A stretch of DNA of 64,000 nt from Semisulcospira habei (Eukaryota; Mollusca; Gastropoda; Semisulcospiridae): positions 157,677,505-157,741,504 of the forward strand of contig BTPG01000004.1 in assembly GCA_036245525.1 (NCBI GenBank). Reading direction: 5' to 3'. A program made the position numbers and the translations under genes. This document shows, one piece after another, positions 32,202 to 42,904 of this stretch. Numbering within the stretch: the first letter of the stretch is position 1; each line of letters opens with the position of its first letter. The notes below the pieces were generated by a model. It saw nothing but the letters and a program-made list of their open reading frames with translations. It was not told the origin of the DNA and did not search any database.

Positions 32202-32640
32202 ATCACACACACACACACACACACATACACACTCTCTACATCCATGGGCTACACATGTAACACAACAGCCAACATTTCCAAGCAGCACACCCAGACGAAG
32301 CTAATCCTGATATGCTACCTGGAAAAGATGGGTCTTCAAATTTGTTTTGAAAGTCATCAGGGTAGGGTACAGACGGACATGCAGTGGAAGTGAGTTCCAG
32401 ACGTGAGGGGCCTGATAACTGAAAGAACGTGCACCAGCAGTTTTTAGGTTAACTCTGGGCTGATCAGGCAGTTTCCGTGAGCTTGAGCGTAGACTTCTAC
32501 TATGAATGTGTGATGCGAGGGAAAAGGACAGATATGCAGGAAGTGTATTGTCATAGTGTTTGTATGCCAAAGTGGCCCAGCTTGTACTCTATTCTCTGCT
32601 TGACATACTCTGCAGATGCTTTAGCAGTGGTGTGACAAAT
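31916..32640 (-). mobile_element. 5'-truncated L2-like LINE fragment
   Basis: On the minus strand, the C-terminal RT tail lies at 32301-32600 (YDNTLPAYLSF, SLRSSSRKL, SFSYQAPHVWNSLP, NLKTHLF, stop at 32301). A 3' UTR with (CA)n at 32133-32226 follows, and the end reads GCGCTATATAAAATTATG plus (TTA)n. It belongs to the same C-terminal type as the 37.9 and 62 kb fragments but is divergent. Confidence 0.75.
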
Positions 32641-33050
32641 TATTAAATGTCACAGTTCACGCGGAGAGGCGCCAGGCCAAATCTGAGTATACTTTGACAA
32701 TGCCATATCCTGGGGAGGGCAGAAAAAAAAGAATGTCACACGCAGAAGATATTTTGCTGCTTGACTTATGATTATATTTTTAAAAAATAAGCGCATTGTG
32801 AAGACATTTAATGTGAATAACTATATCACGAGTAAGGTTTGAACACAAAGAAAGCTTCGTTTGACTGTCGGGACACTGCAAGATTAGGTCTCATCTAAGT
32901 CATTCATCGTTGGCTAGGGCCGGCGTAGATATGCTTATGAAAAGCGAATCAACTAGGCTACAAGTACAGCTACAGCTTCCTTGGGAGCTCCACCGCAATA
33001 GTATGTCATCTCACTTGATGGGGCATACATTGCCTGACAGTCCAAGGAGC
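32641..33050. other. No gene seen
   Basis: AT-rich intergenic-like DNA with no supported feature. Confidence 0.4.
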
Positions 33051-33056
33051 TCGTCT

Positions 33057-33133
33057 GCAAGAGACATGTATTCTCATGAGCCCCTGCAGTCCAGTGCAGT
33101 CTGCAGGGGCTCATGAGAATACATGCCTCTTGC
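33057..33133. repeat. Family B hairpin, variant arms (B10)
   Basis: GCAAGAGACATGTATTCTCA pairs with TGAGAATACATGCCTCTTGC, and the apex stem is GCCCCTGCAG / CTGCAGGGGC. Relative to other B cores, TAGATCC is replaced by TGTATTC in the left arm and GGATCTA by GAATACA in the right, so both arms changed together. Confidence 0.8.
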
Positions 33134-33271
33134 TGGCAAAACTATTTAATCGACCCAGATTGATAAAAAAAAAAAATAAAAAAAAAAATCACTCGACAGG
33201 GACGGATCAGTTACCTAGGGGGGGGGGGGGGGGGGCTTCCAACTTTTTGTTTGGGACCTTCAACCGGATAC

Positions 33272-33690
33272 GGGGCGGTCCGTGGCGCAGTGGTTAAGGC
33301 GCCTGCCACCAATGCCAAGGGTGCGAGGTTCGATACCGGGTTCCGGCGTTGGACTTTTCTCCTCTGGTAAGTGTCACCGTTAATTCGGGCGGACTGTCGG
33401 GGGTTCTTTCTCCGGGTACTCCGGTTCTTCCACCCCCCCCCCCCACCCCCCACACTTTGGTACCGGTCTCAGGCCACTTTACAAATTTCAAATACAAGCG
33501 ATCAAAAATCTCTGTAACTTCAGTAGCTGACTGGCCCTTCGTTTGTCTTGTACTGTGTTTGTCTTAAATGGCGTAAATCCGTGTCTGTTTCGTGAGTGTG
33601 TGTGTTGGGTTTCAGGCGCGGCGCTTTGAGTCGATTTCCCCAAAATTGAGAAAAAGCGCCTATATAATAACGGTATTATTATTATTATTA
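33272..33690 (+). mobile_element. tRNA-derived SINE with an L2-like tail
   Basis: The tRNA-related head has an A-box TGGCGCAGTGG at 33283 and a B-box GGTTCGATACC at 33327, the internal RNA polymerase III promoter. The tail AAGCGCCTATATAATAACGG plus (TTA)n copies the 3' end style of the L2-like LINEs here (AAGCGCATTATAAATATCG plus ATT). This suggests that LINE mobilises it. Uninterrupted H copies (about 525 and 35115) show the empty site; ATAC is repeated on both sides. Confidence 0.85.
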
Positions 33691-33884
33691 TACAAAAGGC
33701 CTCCCCGACGCTAGACCTTGCTTCCTGGGGCCAAAAAAATCGAATAGCGGGGCGGTGGGGGGGGGGGGGGGGAGGGGGGGCGTGGAGAAGGCACGTGCGT
33801 GTTAAGACTCTCACCATTCGCCAAAATATCAAACAACAGGGTGTGTGTGTGTGGGGGGGGGGGGGCCCAAACACACCGAAACGG

Positions 33885-34267
33885 GTTTGATTGATTGATT
33901 GTACATTGCTTAACGTCCCGACAGCAACAAGACTTTCTCAGGACGTGCTTGCACTGCTTGTGAAAAAAACAAACCCAAACAGAACATTGAATGTATGTCG
34001 CCAGCCGGTCCAATACATTAAATAAACCTAACACATGGGGCCTAAATAAAGCTAAGACCATTTAGCAACACACATCCAATATCAAGAGCTACAGGCAGCG
34101 CAGACAGTAGGGAGAGTTTTAAAAGGCAAATACAGGTGAATGGACAAAGGGTAGACAGAAACACATGCCCCAGAATAGAGAGGAAAACCCACCCTGTGGG
34201 GCTGACCCTCGGAACTAAAAAGTAGTTAACCCCACCCAAGTCCCCAAGGGCAGACCCGGGTGGGGGA
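33885..34267 (-). mobile_element. Family F retroposon, full copy
   Basis: It is flanked by a 13-bp direct repeat, ACACCGAAACGGG, at the left (about 33875) and right (about 34267), so the target site was duplicated. On the minus strand it starts CCACCCGGGTCTGCCC and ends with GTACAATCAATCAATC. No ORF and no clear tRNA head. Other copies are at 36605-36955 (plus), 22676-22890 and 20637-20775. Confidence 0.8.
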
Positions 34268-34395
34268 CACCGAAACGGGACTTTGTTATAGCATTTTAAA
34301 GAATTTTGTGTGTGTGTGTGTGTGGAGGGGAGGGGGGCAGAACCCCTCTAACCCCCTCCCCCCCCCCACACACACACCTAGATCCGCCCATGCTC

Positions 34396-34772
34396 GGGGT
34401 TTGTGGCTGAATTGCCTATGTAACTTTGTCAGCACACGGACCGGGATATCCCTGTACTAAAAATAGAAAATGCTGTCATTGGAATGCTGCGCGCGCATAA
34501 TTACACGTAGTAATCCACAGTTGATTCTACTCACGATAAACACATCGAGCTGGGCGGAAGTCGATACTAACGCCAGTCAAACTTTCATTTCTTTTTCGTT
34601 GAGAACGACTGAGACATCAGGTAGGCCGGGCCATTTTGCTGTTTTCACCTTGTGATAGCCATGTAAAGTCAGTTGTGTGTGGCTCCGAGTTTCAGTCAGT
34701 TTCATTGGTATGAACATGACTGTCAACACTGAGTTTTGGCATGTACACTAAATTATGCTGTTTATATTTCTT
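34396..34772. other. No gene seen
   Basis: No supported feature on either strand. Confidence 0.4.
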
Positions 34773-35005
34773 TTAACCCCTTCATTGCCACTGTGCGTAC
34801 ACTGCACGTGTGAAATATGTGTCAATTCAACGTGAAAGAGTTCCCGCCGTCCAATGAACAATGAATACGAAGTGATCATGTTTTACTGACAATTAACATA
34901 GATCATCACGAGGTCCAGCGGCACTAATTGCGGGAGCTCATGAGGATCCATACCTCTTGCAGTAGTGTGTGATGTCCATTCTTTTCTCAACAGTGAAGAG
35001 GTTAT
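34773..35005. mobile_element. Family B element, decayed hairpin (B11)
   Basis: Left end TTAACCCCTTCATTGCCAC; right end CAGTGAAGAGGTTAT. The core at about 34890-34962 is recognisable (CATAGATCATCACGAG / CTCATGAGGATCCATACC), but many pairs are lost. Confidence 0.65.
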
Positions 35006-35027
35006 ACGGGTTTTTATTTAACCAAAC

Positions 35028-35215
35028 CAGGGACGGATCAGTTACACGATGGGGAAGGGGGGAGGTGGCGGGGGGGGGGGGGGTTCCAACTTTTTGTTTG
35101 GGAATTACGTGATACAAAAGGCCTCCCCGACGCTAGACCTTGCTTCCACGGGCCGGAAATTAGAAAAGCGGGGTGAGGGTGTGTGTGGGGGGGGGGGGGG
35201 GGGAGGGGAGGGGAA
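35028..35215. repeat. Family H repeat, copy with an empty SINE site
   Basis: GGGACGGATCAGTTACACG, a G-run, TTTTTGTTTGGGAATTACG, then TGATACAAAAGGCCTCCCCG unbroken, and G-runs to 35212. Confidence 0.75.
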
Positions 35216-35278
35216 AGGGGGGTAGTGGGGGTGGCGGTGATTTGTGTATGTGTGCAGTTTAGGTTAATCCCATTATGC

Positions 35279-35392
35279 CCCAGTAGCAAACCGTCTTCGG
35301 TCCTCGGTCCCATTGCTGCCTCAGTGAGTACGAGCACAGCCGTGCGCTGGCCTACTGTGGCTGTCGTGGGCCCGAGGACCTCGACTTACTGG
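35279..35392. mobile_element. Family G palindromic element, decayed (G1)
   Basis: It starts CCCAGTAGCAAACCGTCTTC and ends CCCGAGGACCTCGACTTACT. Inner palindrome words GAGCACAGCCGTGCGC are kept, but the left arm is substituted. Confidence 0.55.
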
Positions 35393-35477
35393 TATCAACA
35401 CCAAGGGAAAGACCACACACGGGCTTGGGAGGTCAGCCATTTCAGTGTAACTGAAGATTTCGTCGACGTCACTGACT

Positions 35478-35691
35478 TTAACTCATTCAGCCCGACGGCC
35501 GTATTTCACAAATTTTGGCGACGTCATCTAATGACTATGCACCAGTTGCAGGAGATGGATCGACCATGATAATTCAAGGGTAATGCCAGATTAGCTTGGC
35601 GCCGACAGGCGCCAAGCTAATCTGGCACTACCCTTGAATTATCATGGTCGACCCATCTCCTGCTGTAGGGCGTCAGGGCTAAATGGATTAA
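35478..35691. mobile_element. Family A palindromic TTAA element (A6)
   Basis: Ends TTAACTCATTCAGCCCGACG and CGTCAGGGCTAAATGGATTAA. The hairpin at 35551-35660 pairs over about 50 bases with the apex GGCGCCGACAGGCGCC. It is nearly identical to A3. Confidence 0.88.
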
Positions 35692-35820
35692 CAAAGACGA
35701 CATATCATAACCAAAATTACACAAGAAAGGTATAAATAACGACTTCATACTGCGTATACTATCGTAAAGGTAAGTATTACGTTGTTCAGTTAGGAGGTGT
35801 TGGCGAAGACTAATACACTC

Positions 35821-35911
35821 CCCAGTAAGCAACGGTCCTCTGGCCAACGACGGCGCACGGCTATTCGCGGGCCCACTGCAGCCGTTGTGGGCCCGAAGAC
35901 TGACGTTGGGG
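35821..35911. mobile_element. Family G palindromic element, partial (G2)
   Basis: Starts CCCAGTAAGCAACGGTCC; the right arm GGGCCCACTGCAGCCGTTGT and CCCGAAGAC are kept. The left arm is shortened. Confidence 0.55.
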
Positions 35912-36600
35912 TCCGGTCTTAGGGTTTGAGTTTTGGTTTTGGTTTCAGCCAGTTAGACAACAGGTTCGCGGAACCCATCGAACTGTTCCCAGAGCAAGTC
36001 ATCAGCGGCGAAGTCCGAACCTTTTGTATATTTCGAGAACTACATATCCGCGAAACATTCTAGAATGGCTCGCGATGCGAATATTGGCGTGGAAAACAAC
36101 GGGCTTCGAGAACGGAATTCCAGTGTGAGCACTCAGTTGAGTGCGTATAGCTCGGGATTCTGTATGACGTTATATAAAATGGCTGGTATGACTCGACTGA
36201 CCTGCTAAAAATTAATAGCTTCTCTTTCGCAGACCTTACGCACCTTTCGGAGCTGCGAAACCGAAAGTCACGTAAGCAACTTGCATCACACCTCCCACTC
36301 AACGATTGGTCAAAATGCTGCGGGGTTTTCCCGTGCTGTTTTTAACAATACGCAAAATACGTCACTGCCCTTATGTAGTGCAGGAAAAAGAATGTTACAC
36401 GTAGATAATGTTTGCTGCTTTTTTTTTCCTCTTTTTTTATAACTAAGCCCATAAAGTAAACACATATATTGACGAGTCATATTTGAAAAAAGCGTCGCTT
36501 TAACTTCCAGGTTTCCAGGTCACCATGTATAAGTCAATTTGTCCAAAGTCGAGTTTGCGTTTTGCTACGCATACTACCATACTACATACTACTGTCTTGT
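35912..36600. other. No gene seen
   Basis: Mixed sequence with a poly-T run near 36419-36440. No supported coding or RNA feature. Confidence 0.4.
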
Positions 36601-36604
36601 ACTA

Positions 36605-36955
36605 GTCTTCAGAGGACCAGGGTCACCCTGGTCAGCCCCACAGGGTGGGTTTTTCCCTCTATTCTGGGGCATGTGTTTCTGTCTACCCTTGGTCCATTCA
36701 CCTGTTTTTGTCTTTTTAAAACTTTCACAACTGTCTGCAATGCCTGTAGCTCTTGATATTGGATGTGTGTTGCTAAATGGTCTTAGCTTTATTTAGGCCC
36801 CATGGCGTAGGTTTATTTAACGTACAGGACCGGCTGGCGACATACATTCAATGTTCTGTTGTTGTTTTTTTTTTTTTTCACAAGCAGTGCAGGCACGTCC
36901 TGAGAAAGCCTTGTTGCTGTCGGGACGTTAAGCAATGTACAATCAATCAATGAAT
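36605..36955 (+). mobile_element. Family F retroposon, plus-strand copy
   Basis: Flanked by CTTCAGAGGA on both sides (about 36606 and 36956), a 10-bp target-site duplication. The 3' end is GTACAATCAATCAATGAAT. It has lost part of the 5' head present in the 33.9 kb copy and carries a poly-T run at 36865-36879. Confidence 0.8.
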
Positions 36956-37019
36956 CTTCAGAGGACAACTCTCAATTTCGGTTTACCGCCGTGAGATGGC
37001 CTTTAGTCGTTAACTCCTC

Positions 37020-37065
37020 CCCTCCCCCCCCCCCCCCCCTAAAAAAAAAAAACAAACAAAAAAAA
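37020..37065. repeat. Poly-C / poly-A tract
   Basis: About 16 C followed by A-rich sequence. Low complexity. Confidence 0.85.
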
Positions 37066-37130
37066 AAACTCTTTGCTTTGGCTTCTGCGTCACCATGCAA
37101 GGTCAATTTTCCAGAATCAGTCTACGTTTG

Positions 37131-37469
37131 CTAGGCGTAGATATCAGGGGTACATAAGGGAGCGCATGTACTAGGCCAAAGTCCTAGGATGGTCCAATGG
37201 TATCTGTTCATTTCATGTATCAGTTCCTCTACCTTTCCAGGCGTTCTGAATGTTCTGACGTTCCAAGTGCCAATGCTGATGTTGTTTCTGGCACGGAGTT
37301 TTGATGGTGATGGTGCACCAGTAACACACTTAACACCTCTGCCCTGGCATTGCATTGGGCAAAAGAACCTGGCGGAGCCCATCCCTCTCCAGGCTGTTAA
37401 CCACAACCGAAACTCCACATAACTTGTGACTCGCCTTGGTCCTGGACACGTGGCCGATGAGACCCTCAT
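37131..37469 (-). pseudogene. LINE endonuclease N-terminal fragment
   Basis: The minus strand reads ISIGTWNVRTFRTPGKVEEL then NRYHWTILGL. This is the start of an APE-type endonuclease as found in RTE-like and related LINEs (GTWNVRT is the usual first motif). Nothing downstream of this motif remains in frame. It may belong to the same family as the 3' fragments at 3830, 13544 and 37640. Confidence 0.65.
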
Positions 37470-37639
37470 GGGACTCTTTCGCCCTGAGTGGTGACTTCAT
37501 CAAGGACGTTCATACACCCAATCAGGTACCGAGTCAGCACCCTAGCCTTTGGTTATCCAAAACCTAACCTGCAAGGCAGCAGGGGACTCTTGGAGGGCGG
37601 GGTCGTCTATGTCCCGTGCAGATGTGAACATCTGCCCAC

Positions 37640-37931
<292 letters not shown>

Positions 37932-37964
37932 TACTAGGCCAGGCCGACGCCGGCTGTCGTTTCA

Positions 37965-38622
37965 CCATAAGTTGTGTGTAGCAATTCTGTACTGGCAGGT
38001 TTACCGGCAGATCAGAGTTCACGCTTGCAGATGATTCAAAACCGTGCGGCGCGTCTCATCTTGAAGAAACGAAAGAGAGACCACGTTACGCCTCTGCTGA
38101 AGCAGCTGCACTGGCTGCCCGTCAAATTCCGTTGCCAGTACAAAATTGCAATTTTCGCCTATCGGCATTTTCAGTGACGGATCTCTCCCGCCGTACCTCT
38201 CTGCCAAGCTGTCTGCCTATCAGCCATCACGCACCCTCCGTTCCTCCAGTGAAAAGCTGTTTAAAATCCCGAAGCTCAACATGAAAACTGTCGTGTGTGG
38301 AACACGCTACCAACGGAAATGCGGAATCTGCCCACATTGTCACAGTTCAAGGCTCACTTAAAGACTTTTCTTTTCTGTCGGGCATTTAACACTTAGCTCA
38401 TATTTAGCTAACTGTTGACTGACTGCCACCTATTCTGATCCCAGAGGAAGTGAATGTAAGGTGTGGGGAAGGGATGGGGTGGTTTAAAGTAGTGTATAAT
38501 TGTGCGTGTGTGTCTGAGAGAGAAAGGGTGTGCTGTTGTGCATGCGCAGTGAGTCCAGTGTTTTCCTGGAGAACGGCGCTATACAAGAACTATGTATTAT
38601 TATTATTATTATTATTATTTGT
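37965..38622 (+). mobile_element. 5'-truncated L2-like LINE, family B, plus copy
   Basis: The C-terminal RT segment NSVLAGLPADQSSRLQMIQN..RDHVTPLLKQLHWLPVKFRC is followed by a frameshift near 38165 and a second defect near 38298. The 3' UTR carries TGCGCATGCACAAC-type words, and the end is GGCGCTATACAAGAACTATG plus (TTA)n. It matches 61931-62997 in the opposite orientation. Confidence 0.88.
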
Positions 38623-38701
38623 AGCCCGTAGGCTGATACTTACTGAATTATACCAAAGAAAACATATAATGTCGTTATCTGGGAAAAGCCAGCAAGTACA
38701 T

Positions 38702-38757
38702 TTGTGAGAAAAGCTAATTTTTCATTGTTATACAATGAAAATCTCGCTTTTCTCAAA
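38702..38757. repeat. AT-rich hairpin
   Basis: TGAGAAAAGCTAATTTTTCA pairs with TGAAAATCTCGCTTTTCTCA around TTGTTATACAA. It resembles family D in size and in the AAAAG/CTTTT arms, but the sequence is different. Confidence 0.65.
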
Positions 38758-38989
38758 ACGGACATACTGACTTCTGCCGCTGATAAAGAGGTAAAATATC
38801 CTACAATCACCGGTACATATCTCCCGACCCCAGTCAGCGGCGGAGCGGATCGAGGTTGGTATTTCAAAAATTGTCCTGAGTGGGACACGTTTCTGACCTA
38901 ATTTACCCTTCTTCCTTGACCTAGAGGCATTGAACTTGAAGCCTCGTTGACTTGCGTCGTGAATGGCTGCATAGATTGGCAATGGCTTG

Positions 38990-39080
38990 TTCAGTGGTGG
39001 TGGTGGTGGTAGCGCTGGTGATGGTCTTGTTGTTATTGTGGGCGGTAGTGCTGGTAGTTGTGATGTTGGTTGGTAGTGCT
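38990..39080. repeat. (TGG)n-rich tract
   Basis: GGTGGTGGTGGTGG followed by G/T-rich drift. It creates hydrophobic low-complexity ORFs with no gene. Confidence 0.75.
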
Positions 39081-39612
39081 GCAGAGTTAACAAGAACCAT
39101 CCCAGCAACCAAACGTTGGAAGTTGACATTCTCATTGAACAGACTGTCCCCTCGAAAAGGCGGATTGAGTTCATGTAGAGTTTAATTTTTCCAGGGTAGA
39201 TTTCACAGTGTGTCTGCCACGCTTTAAGTGCCTTTATCTCTCGGTGGTGGGCTGCATGCAATCGGATATGTGTTATTATTCACCTTCCTTTCTGTTACGA
39301 CCAGTACAGCTTGACTGCGCATCATTGGTTTCTTTACTCTGTTTCTTGTCATTGTTCGTTCGGCAGTTTATGCGTCAATGGGTCGCTAGGTCAGTCATAT
39401 GGACTGGGAGGGATGGTAGGACGGTAGATTGGTATTACGAGAAACACGGTGTTGGCATGCGTACATGTTCGAGATAGAACACATATGATTTTTATCGTCA
39501 GTGCCTTGTTGGCTCACCAGCTCTAGATGCCACACACAGCATCTCAGCACCACTGGCCCGTCAAAACAGCATCATAACACCCTGCACTCTCTGTATTTTG
39601 TTTCGCGTATAC

Positions 39613-39720
39613 CCCAGTAGCAAAACGTCTTCGGCCCCACGACGGCCGCAGTGGGCCCGCGCACAGCCGTGCGCGGGCCCACTGCGGCCGTCGTGGGCCC
39701 GATGACCTTTGCTTAATGGG
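39613..39720. mobile_element. Family G palindromic element, reference copy (G3)
   Basis: The whole 108 bp is one hairpin. CCCAGTAGCAAAACGTCTTC pairs with the right end GATGACCTTTGCTTAATGGG. The inner CCACGACGGCCGCAGTGGGC / GCCCACTGCGGCCGTCGTGG is exact, with apex CGCGCACAGCCGTGCGCG. It is very GC-rich. Copies are also at 35279, 35821 and 43645. Confidence 0.88.
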
Positions 39721-39728
39721 TTGTGAGT

Positions 39729-39800
39729 GTTGGTGTACAATAGTCTCCCGCCGTGAGATGGCCTTAGTTGCCTGCTCGGCGTTAAACCCAAATAACTAAC
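39729..39800 (-). repeat. Family M repeat
   Basis: CCGCCGTGAGATGGCCTTAG..CTGCTCGGCGTTAAACCCAA..CTAACTAAC. Its reverse complement occurs at 40118-40172, and a fragment (CCGCCGTGAGATGGCC) lies at 36987. Possibly the head of a SINE. Confidence 0.7.
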
Positions 39801-40117
39801 TAACGAGCTACAATAGTCTCCCCTGGCTCATACCGTTGGGTTTATAACACATATTGTTCATTTTTATCGGTTTATCAGACGCACAAGCAGTGTGTCAGTC
39901 TCCCCTGGCCCGTACCATCATGTATAGTTATAATGGATAACATTTAATAAGGGAGTACTGATCACATGTTATCTAGGCATAATGTGACAAAGGGACTCCC
40001 GTTGCCTTGAGAACGGACGACCAGGGGAAAAATCAAATAGAGCCAGGCCAATGAGGAAAAATGTAAAGAGACTGAAAGAAGACAACGTTTCTTATTCATC
40101 AGTTCATCAAGATGACA

Positions 40118-40172
40118 GAGTTAGTTAATTGGGTTTAACGCCGAGCAGGCGACTAAGGCCATCTCACGGTGG
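40118..40172 (+). repeat. Family M repeat, inverted copy
   Basis: GTTAGTTAATTGGGTTTAAC..GCCGAGCAGGCGACTAAGGC..CATCTCACGGTGG, complementary to 39740-39795. Confidence 0.7.
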
Positions 40173-40222
40173 TCAAGTTGACAGAGACACTATCCCAGGC
40201 TCCCTTGGCCCGTACCTTCATG

Positions 40223-40328
<106 letters not shown>

Positions 40329-40829
40329 AATAGAATAAGAATAAGAGTACTTTATTATCTCGAAAAGAGAAATTCGGTTGTGGTACATTTATAACAAATA
40401 GTACAAACACGACATAAAAACATTATAGCATAATTATGAACATTTTCTCCCTGCACTTGCACAGCTACAAATTCCAAATGGATATAAAGGAAACACTACA
40501 AAATCTTTACACATAACTCTTACACATCTCACACAAACATCTTTTATGGACTGAACTGAGCGGCACTTATACATTCACACCCACCTACATAATACGCGTG
40601 TTTCAACCTAGTCCTAACCCTCACTACTTATTATACAAACATCTCAGTACATTATTACACATTATTACACAAGCTGCATAATTAAAGTCTACCATAGTAA
40701 AATAGTTAGTGGGTAAACACTCAGTAACAACAATCCCAGTATGTTCATGTTCACCACCAATTGAAACACAATATAATCACTTCTCTAAAATCAACAAGCT
40801 CCATTCCTACTGATTGCACAGGTATCGTC

Positions 40830-42568
40830 AGCAGATTTCACTATGCGTGTGCTATCATAGTGGGATACACAGTCGTGCGTAAAAAGAGAATACAACAATG
40901 GGGATAAAACACATCTTAGGGGAGCTCCCGTACTCAAGGGCAAAGACTGGGATACATGTCCACATTGACCAGGAGTAAGGAACTGACACGGCTGAACACA
41001 GTTCTGACGTCACGAACCGATCTTGACAATCTGAGGTCTGTTTAACAAGAAATCTAGAACCCAGTTACAGATGTACAACAAACCAAGGGGAATTACTCAG
41101 CGCTGGACAACAGTTAGATCCCCTGCCCCCGCCTATCAGGCACCCAATCGCCAGCCCACAGAGAAATACGCAGATATAGAATAAGACGATCATTTGCATC
41201 TTCAAATAAGATGCATCAGGTCTCTTATATAACCCATGTCTTTCTCCGGAACTTAGGAAATAGGCAGGGGAAACATACATACACAAACACGAAGGTGCAT
41301 TACTATATGTGGTCGGGTAAATACCCTGTATTCCCACAGTAGATGCACAGAACATTACACAACAATGTAACGATACAAATTTGCCTCGAGTTATACTGAG
41401 ATACTTACAAACCAGATAGGTGAGGCTAGCGCTGGCAGAATTGTACAACAAACCAAGGGGAATTACTCAGCGCTGGAGAACAGTTAGATCCCCTGCCCCC
41501 GCCTATCAGGCACCCAATCGCCAGCCCACAGAGAAATACGCAGGTATAGAATAAGACGATCATTTGCATCTTCAAATAAGATGCATCAGGTCTCTTATAT
41601 AACCCATGTCTTTCTCCGGAACTTAGGTTACAGATGGACTGTGCGAAGCCAAGGTGCAGCAGCTTTTTATGCAGTTTGTACGGTATGATAGTGTTGAATG
41701 CGCTGCTGTAATCAACAAAAAGCAGCCTAAAACACGCATTTGGCTTCTCCAGATGCTGCAGAATATAGTGCAGTCCTAGCGACACAGCGTCCTCTACTGA
41801 TCGGTTCGCGCGGTAAGCAAACTGATAAGGATCGAGGGAGGGGGGCATGACAGACTTGATGTGGTGCAGAATCAGCCGCTCGAGCGTTTTCATAATGACG
41901 GAGGTCAATGCCACAGGCCTGTAGTCGTTAATGGTTGCTTTTTTTGGTACGGGGATAATAGTGGAATTTTTGAGACAGTGTGGAACCTTGCATGCCTATA
42001 ATGACCAGTTAAATATGACTGTGAGAATGCCCGAGAGCTGGTCGGCACAGTAACGCAAAAGGCCAGGGGAAGTTCCATCAGGGCCTGCTGCCTTACGCAC
42101 ATTCAAACGACTGAGAAGCCGCCTCACGTCCGTTTCACACACTACAAGAAAATCATTATCGGAACTAAGCGGGGGTGGCACAGAAACGGGGTGGTTATTT
42201 TGCCTGTCAAAACGACCGTAAAACACGTTCAGGTCGTTTGCCAGTGTGGGGTTGTGAGTGTCTGCGCGTTTTGATGCTTGTTTGTAGTTTGTGATTTTCT
42301 GTATGCCTTGCCACATATCTCTAGAATTGTTCGTAATCAGGTTGCTTTCCAGTTTCTGTCGGTATTGACTTTTTGATGCCTTAATACACTTCTGTACCTC
42401 ATATTTAGCTTTTTTATACTGTTCATTGTCATTGGAGGCGAAGGCTTCCTGTTTTGCATTCAGTCTGTCCATAAGTTTTACTGAACCAAGGCTTGTCGTT
42501 ATGATATTTTGTGACAGTCCTGGGAGGTATGCAGATGTCCTCACACAATTAGTATAGTCTGTAACCAC
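40830..42568 (-). pseudogene. Broken reverse transcriptase of the above LINE
   Basis: Reading down from 42568: a linker with KKAKYEVQKCIKASKSQYRQ, the RT entry RKAAGPDGTSPGLLRYCADQ, a frameshift near 41990, then [33 protein letters not shown] and [16 protein letters not shown] (catalytic Asp in VDYSSAFN). After the insertion the frame resumes with NWVLDFLLNRPQIVKIGS at about 41062-41010. Beyond that, the GAPQG and ADD regions are present but frameshifted. Not functional. Confidence 0.82.
41072..41627 (-). mobile_element. TRIM-like element with 186-bp direct terminal repeats
   Basis: Identical-length direct repeats at 41072-41257 and 41442-41627 differ at two positions only (near 41108 and 41174). 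The 184-bp interior has no ORF. The host word TTACAGA appears on both sides, as a target-site duplication. On the minus strand each repeat has a TATA-like GGGTTATATAAGAGACC, so minus is the likely sense strand. The size and plan match terminal-repeat retrotransposons in miniature. The termini are not the canonical TG..CA pair. Confidence 0.75.
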
Positions 42569-42603
42569 GTCCGTGTACTCGTCGATACATAAGTAAATAA
42601 ATG

Positions 42604-42605
<2 letters not shown>

Positions 42606-42671
<66 letters not shown>
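42606..42671. repeat. (TAA)n microsatellite
   Basis: About 22 units of TAA/AAT. Confidence 0.97.
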
Positions 42672-42673
<2 letters not shown>

Positions 42674-42904
42674 GTAAGAAACTTTATAATATTGCGTAAT
42701 CTAGTGTAGTCTCGTTATCATGCAAAGGGACATGACCTCTAACTTAGCTGGAGGATCTACGGATAGGTTGCAGGTTGCCTCCCTTGCAATGTGCCTACAG
42801 GCGGCAAGCTGTCCTGGTACCATCTTCCACCTCACGGTGGATTTAATGGGTTAAGTGCAAGCAGGTACGAAGGTAATAAATTTATCAAAACCGTCAAAGT
42901 GCTG

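Larger units (their letters stand above)
33196..34395. repeat. Family H repeat, copy 2, with two nested insertions
   Basis: The H words GGGACGGATCAGTTACC, TTTTTGTTTGGGACCTTCAA and AAAAGGCCTCCCCGACGC are split by a SINE at 33272-33690. The later H words (CACCGAAACGGG, TTTGTTATAGCATTTTA) are split by repeat F at 33885-34267. G- and C-runs at 33220-33236, 33750-33780, 33852-33865 and 34357-34369 are part of H. The distal end reads CCTAGATCCGCCCATGC. Confidence 0.8.

Noticed and set aside
33272..33345. Functional tRNA gene
   Set aside because: A- and B-boxes are present, but the acceptor stem does not pair and the sequence continues into a SINE body with an L2-like tail.
38728..39261. Minus-strand 177-codon ORF as a gene
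   Set aside because: It crosses a TGG-rich tract and a hairpin. The only non-repetitive part shows no domain or splice signals.
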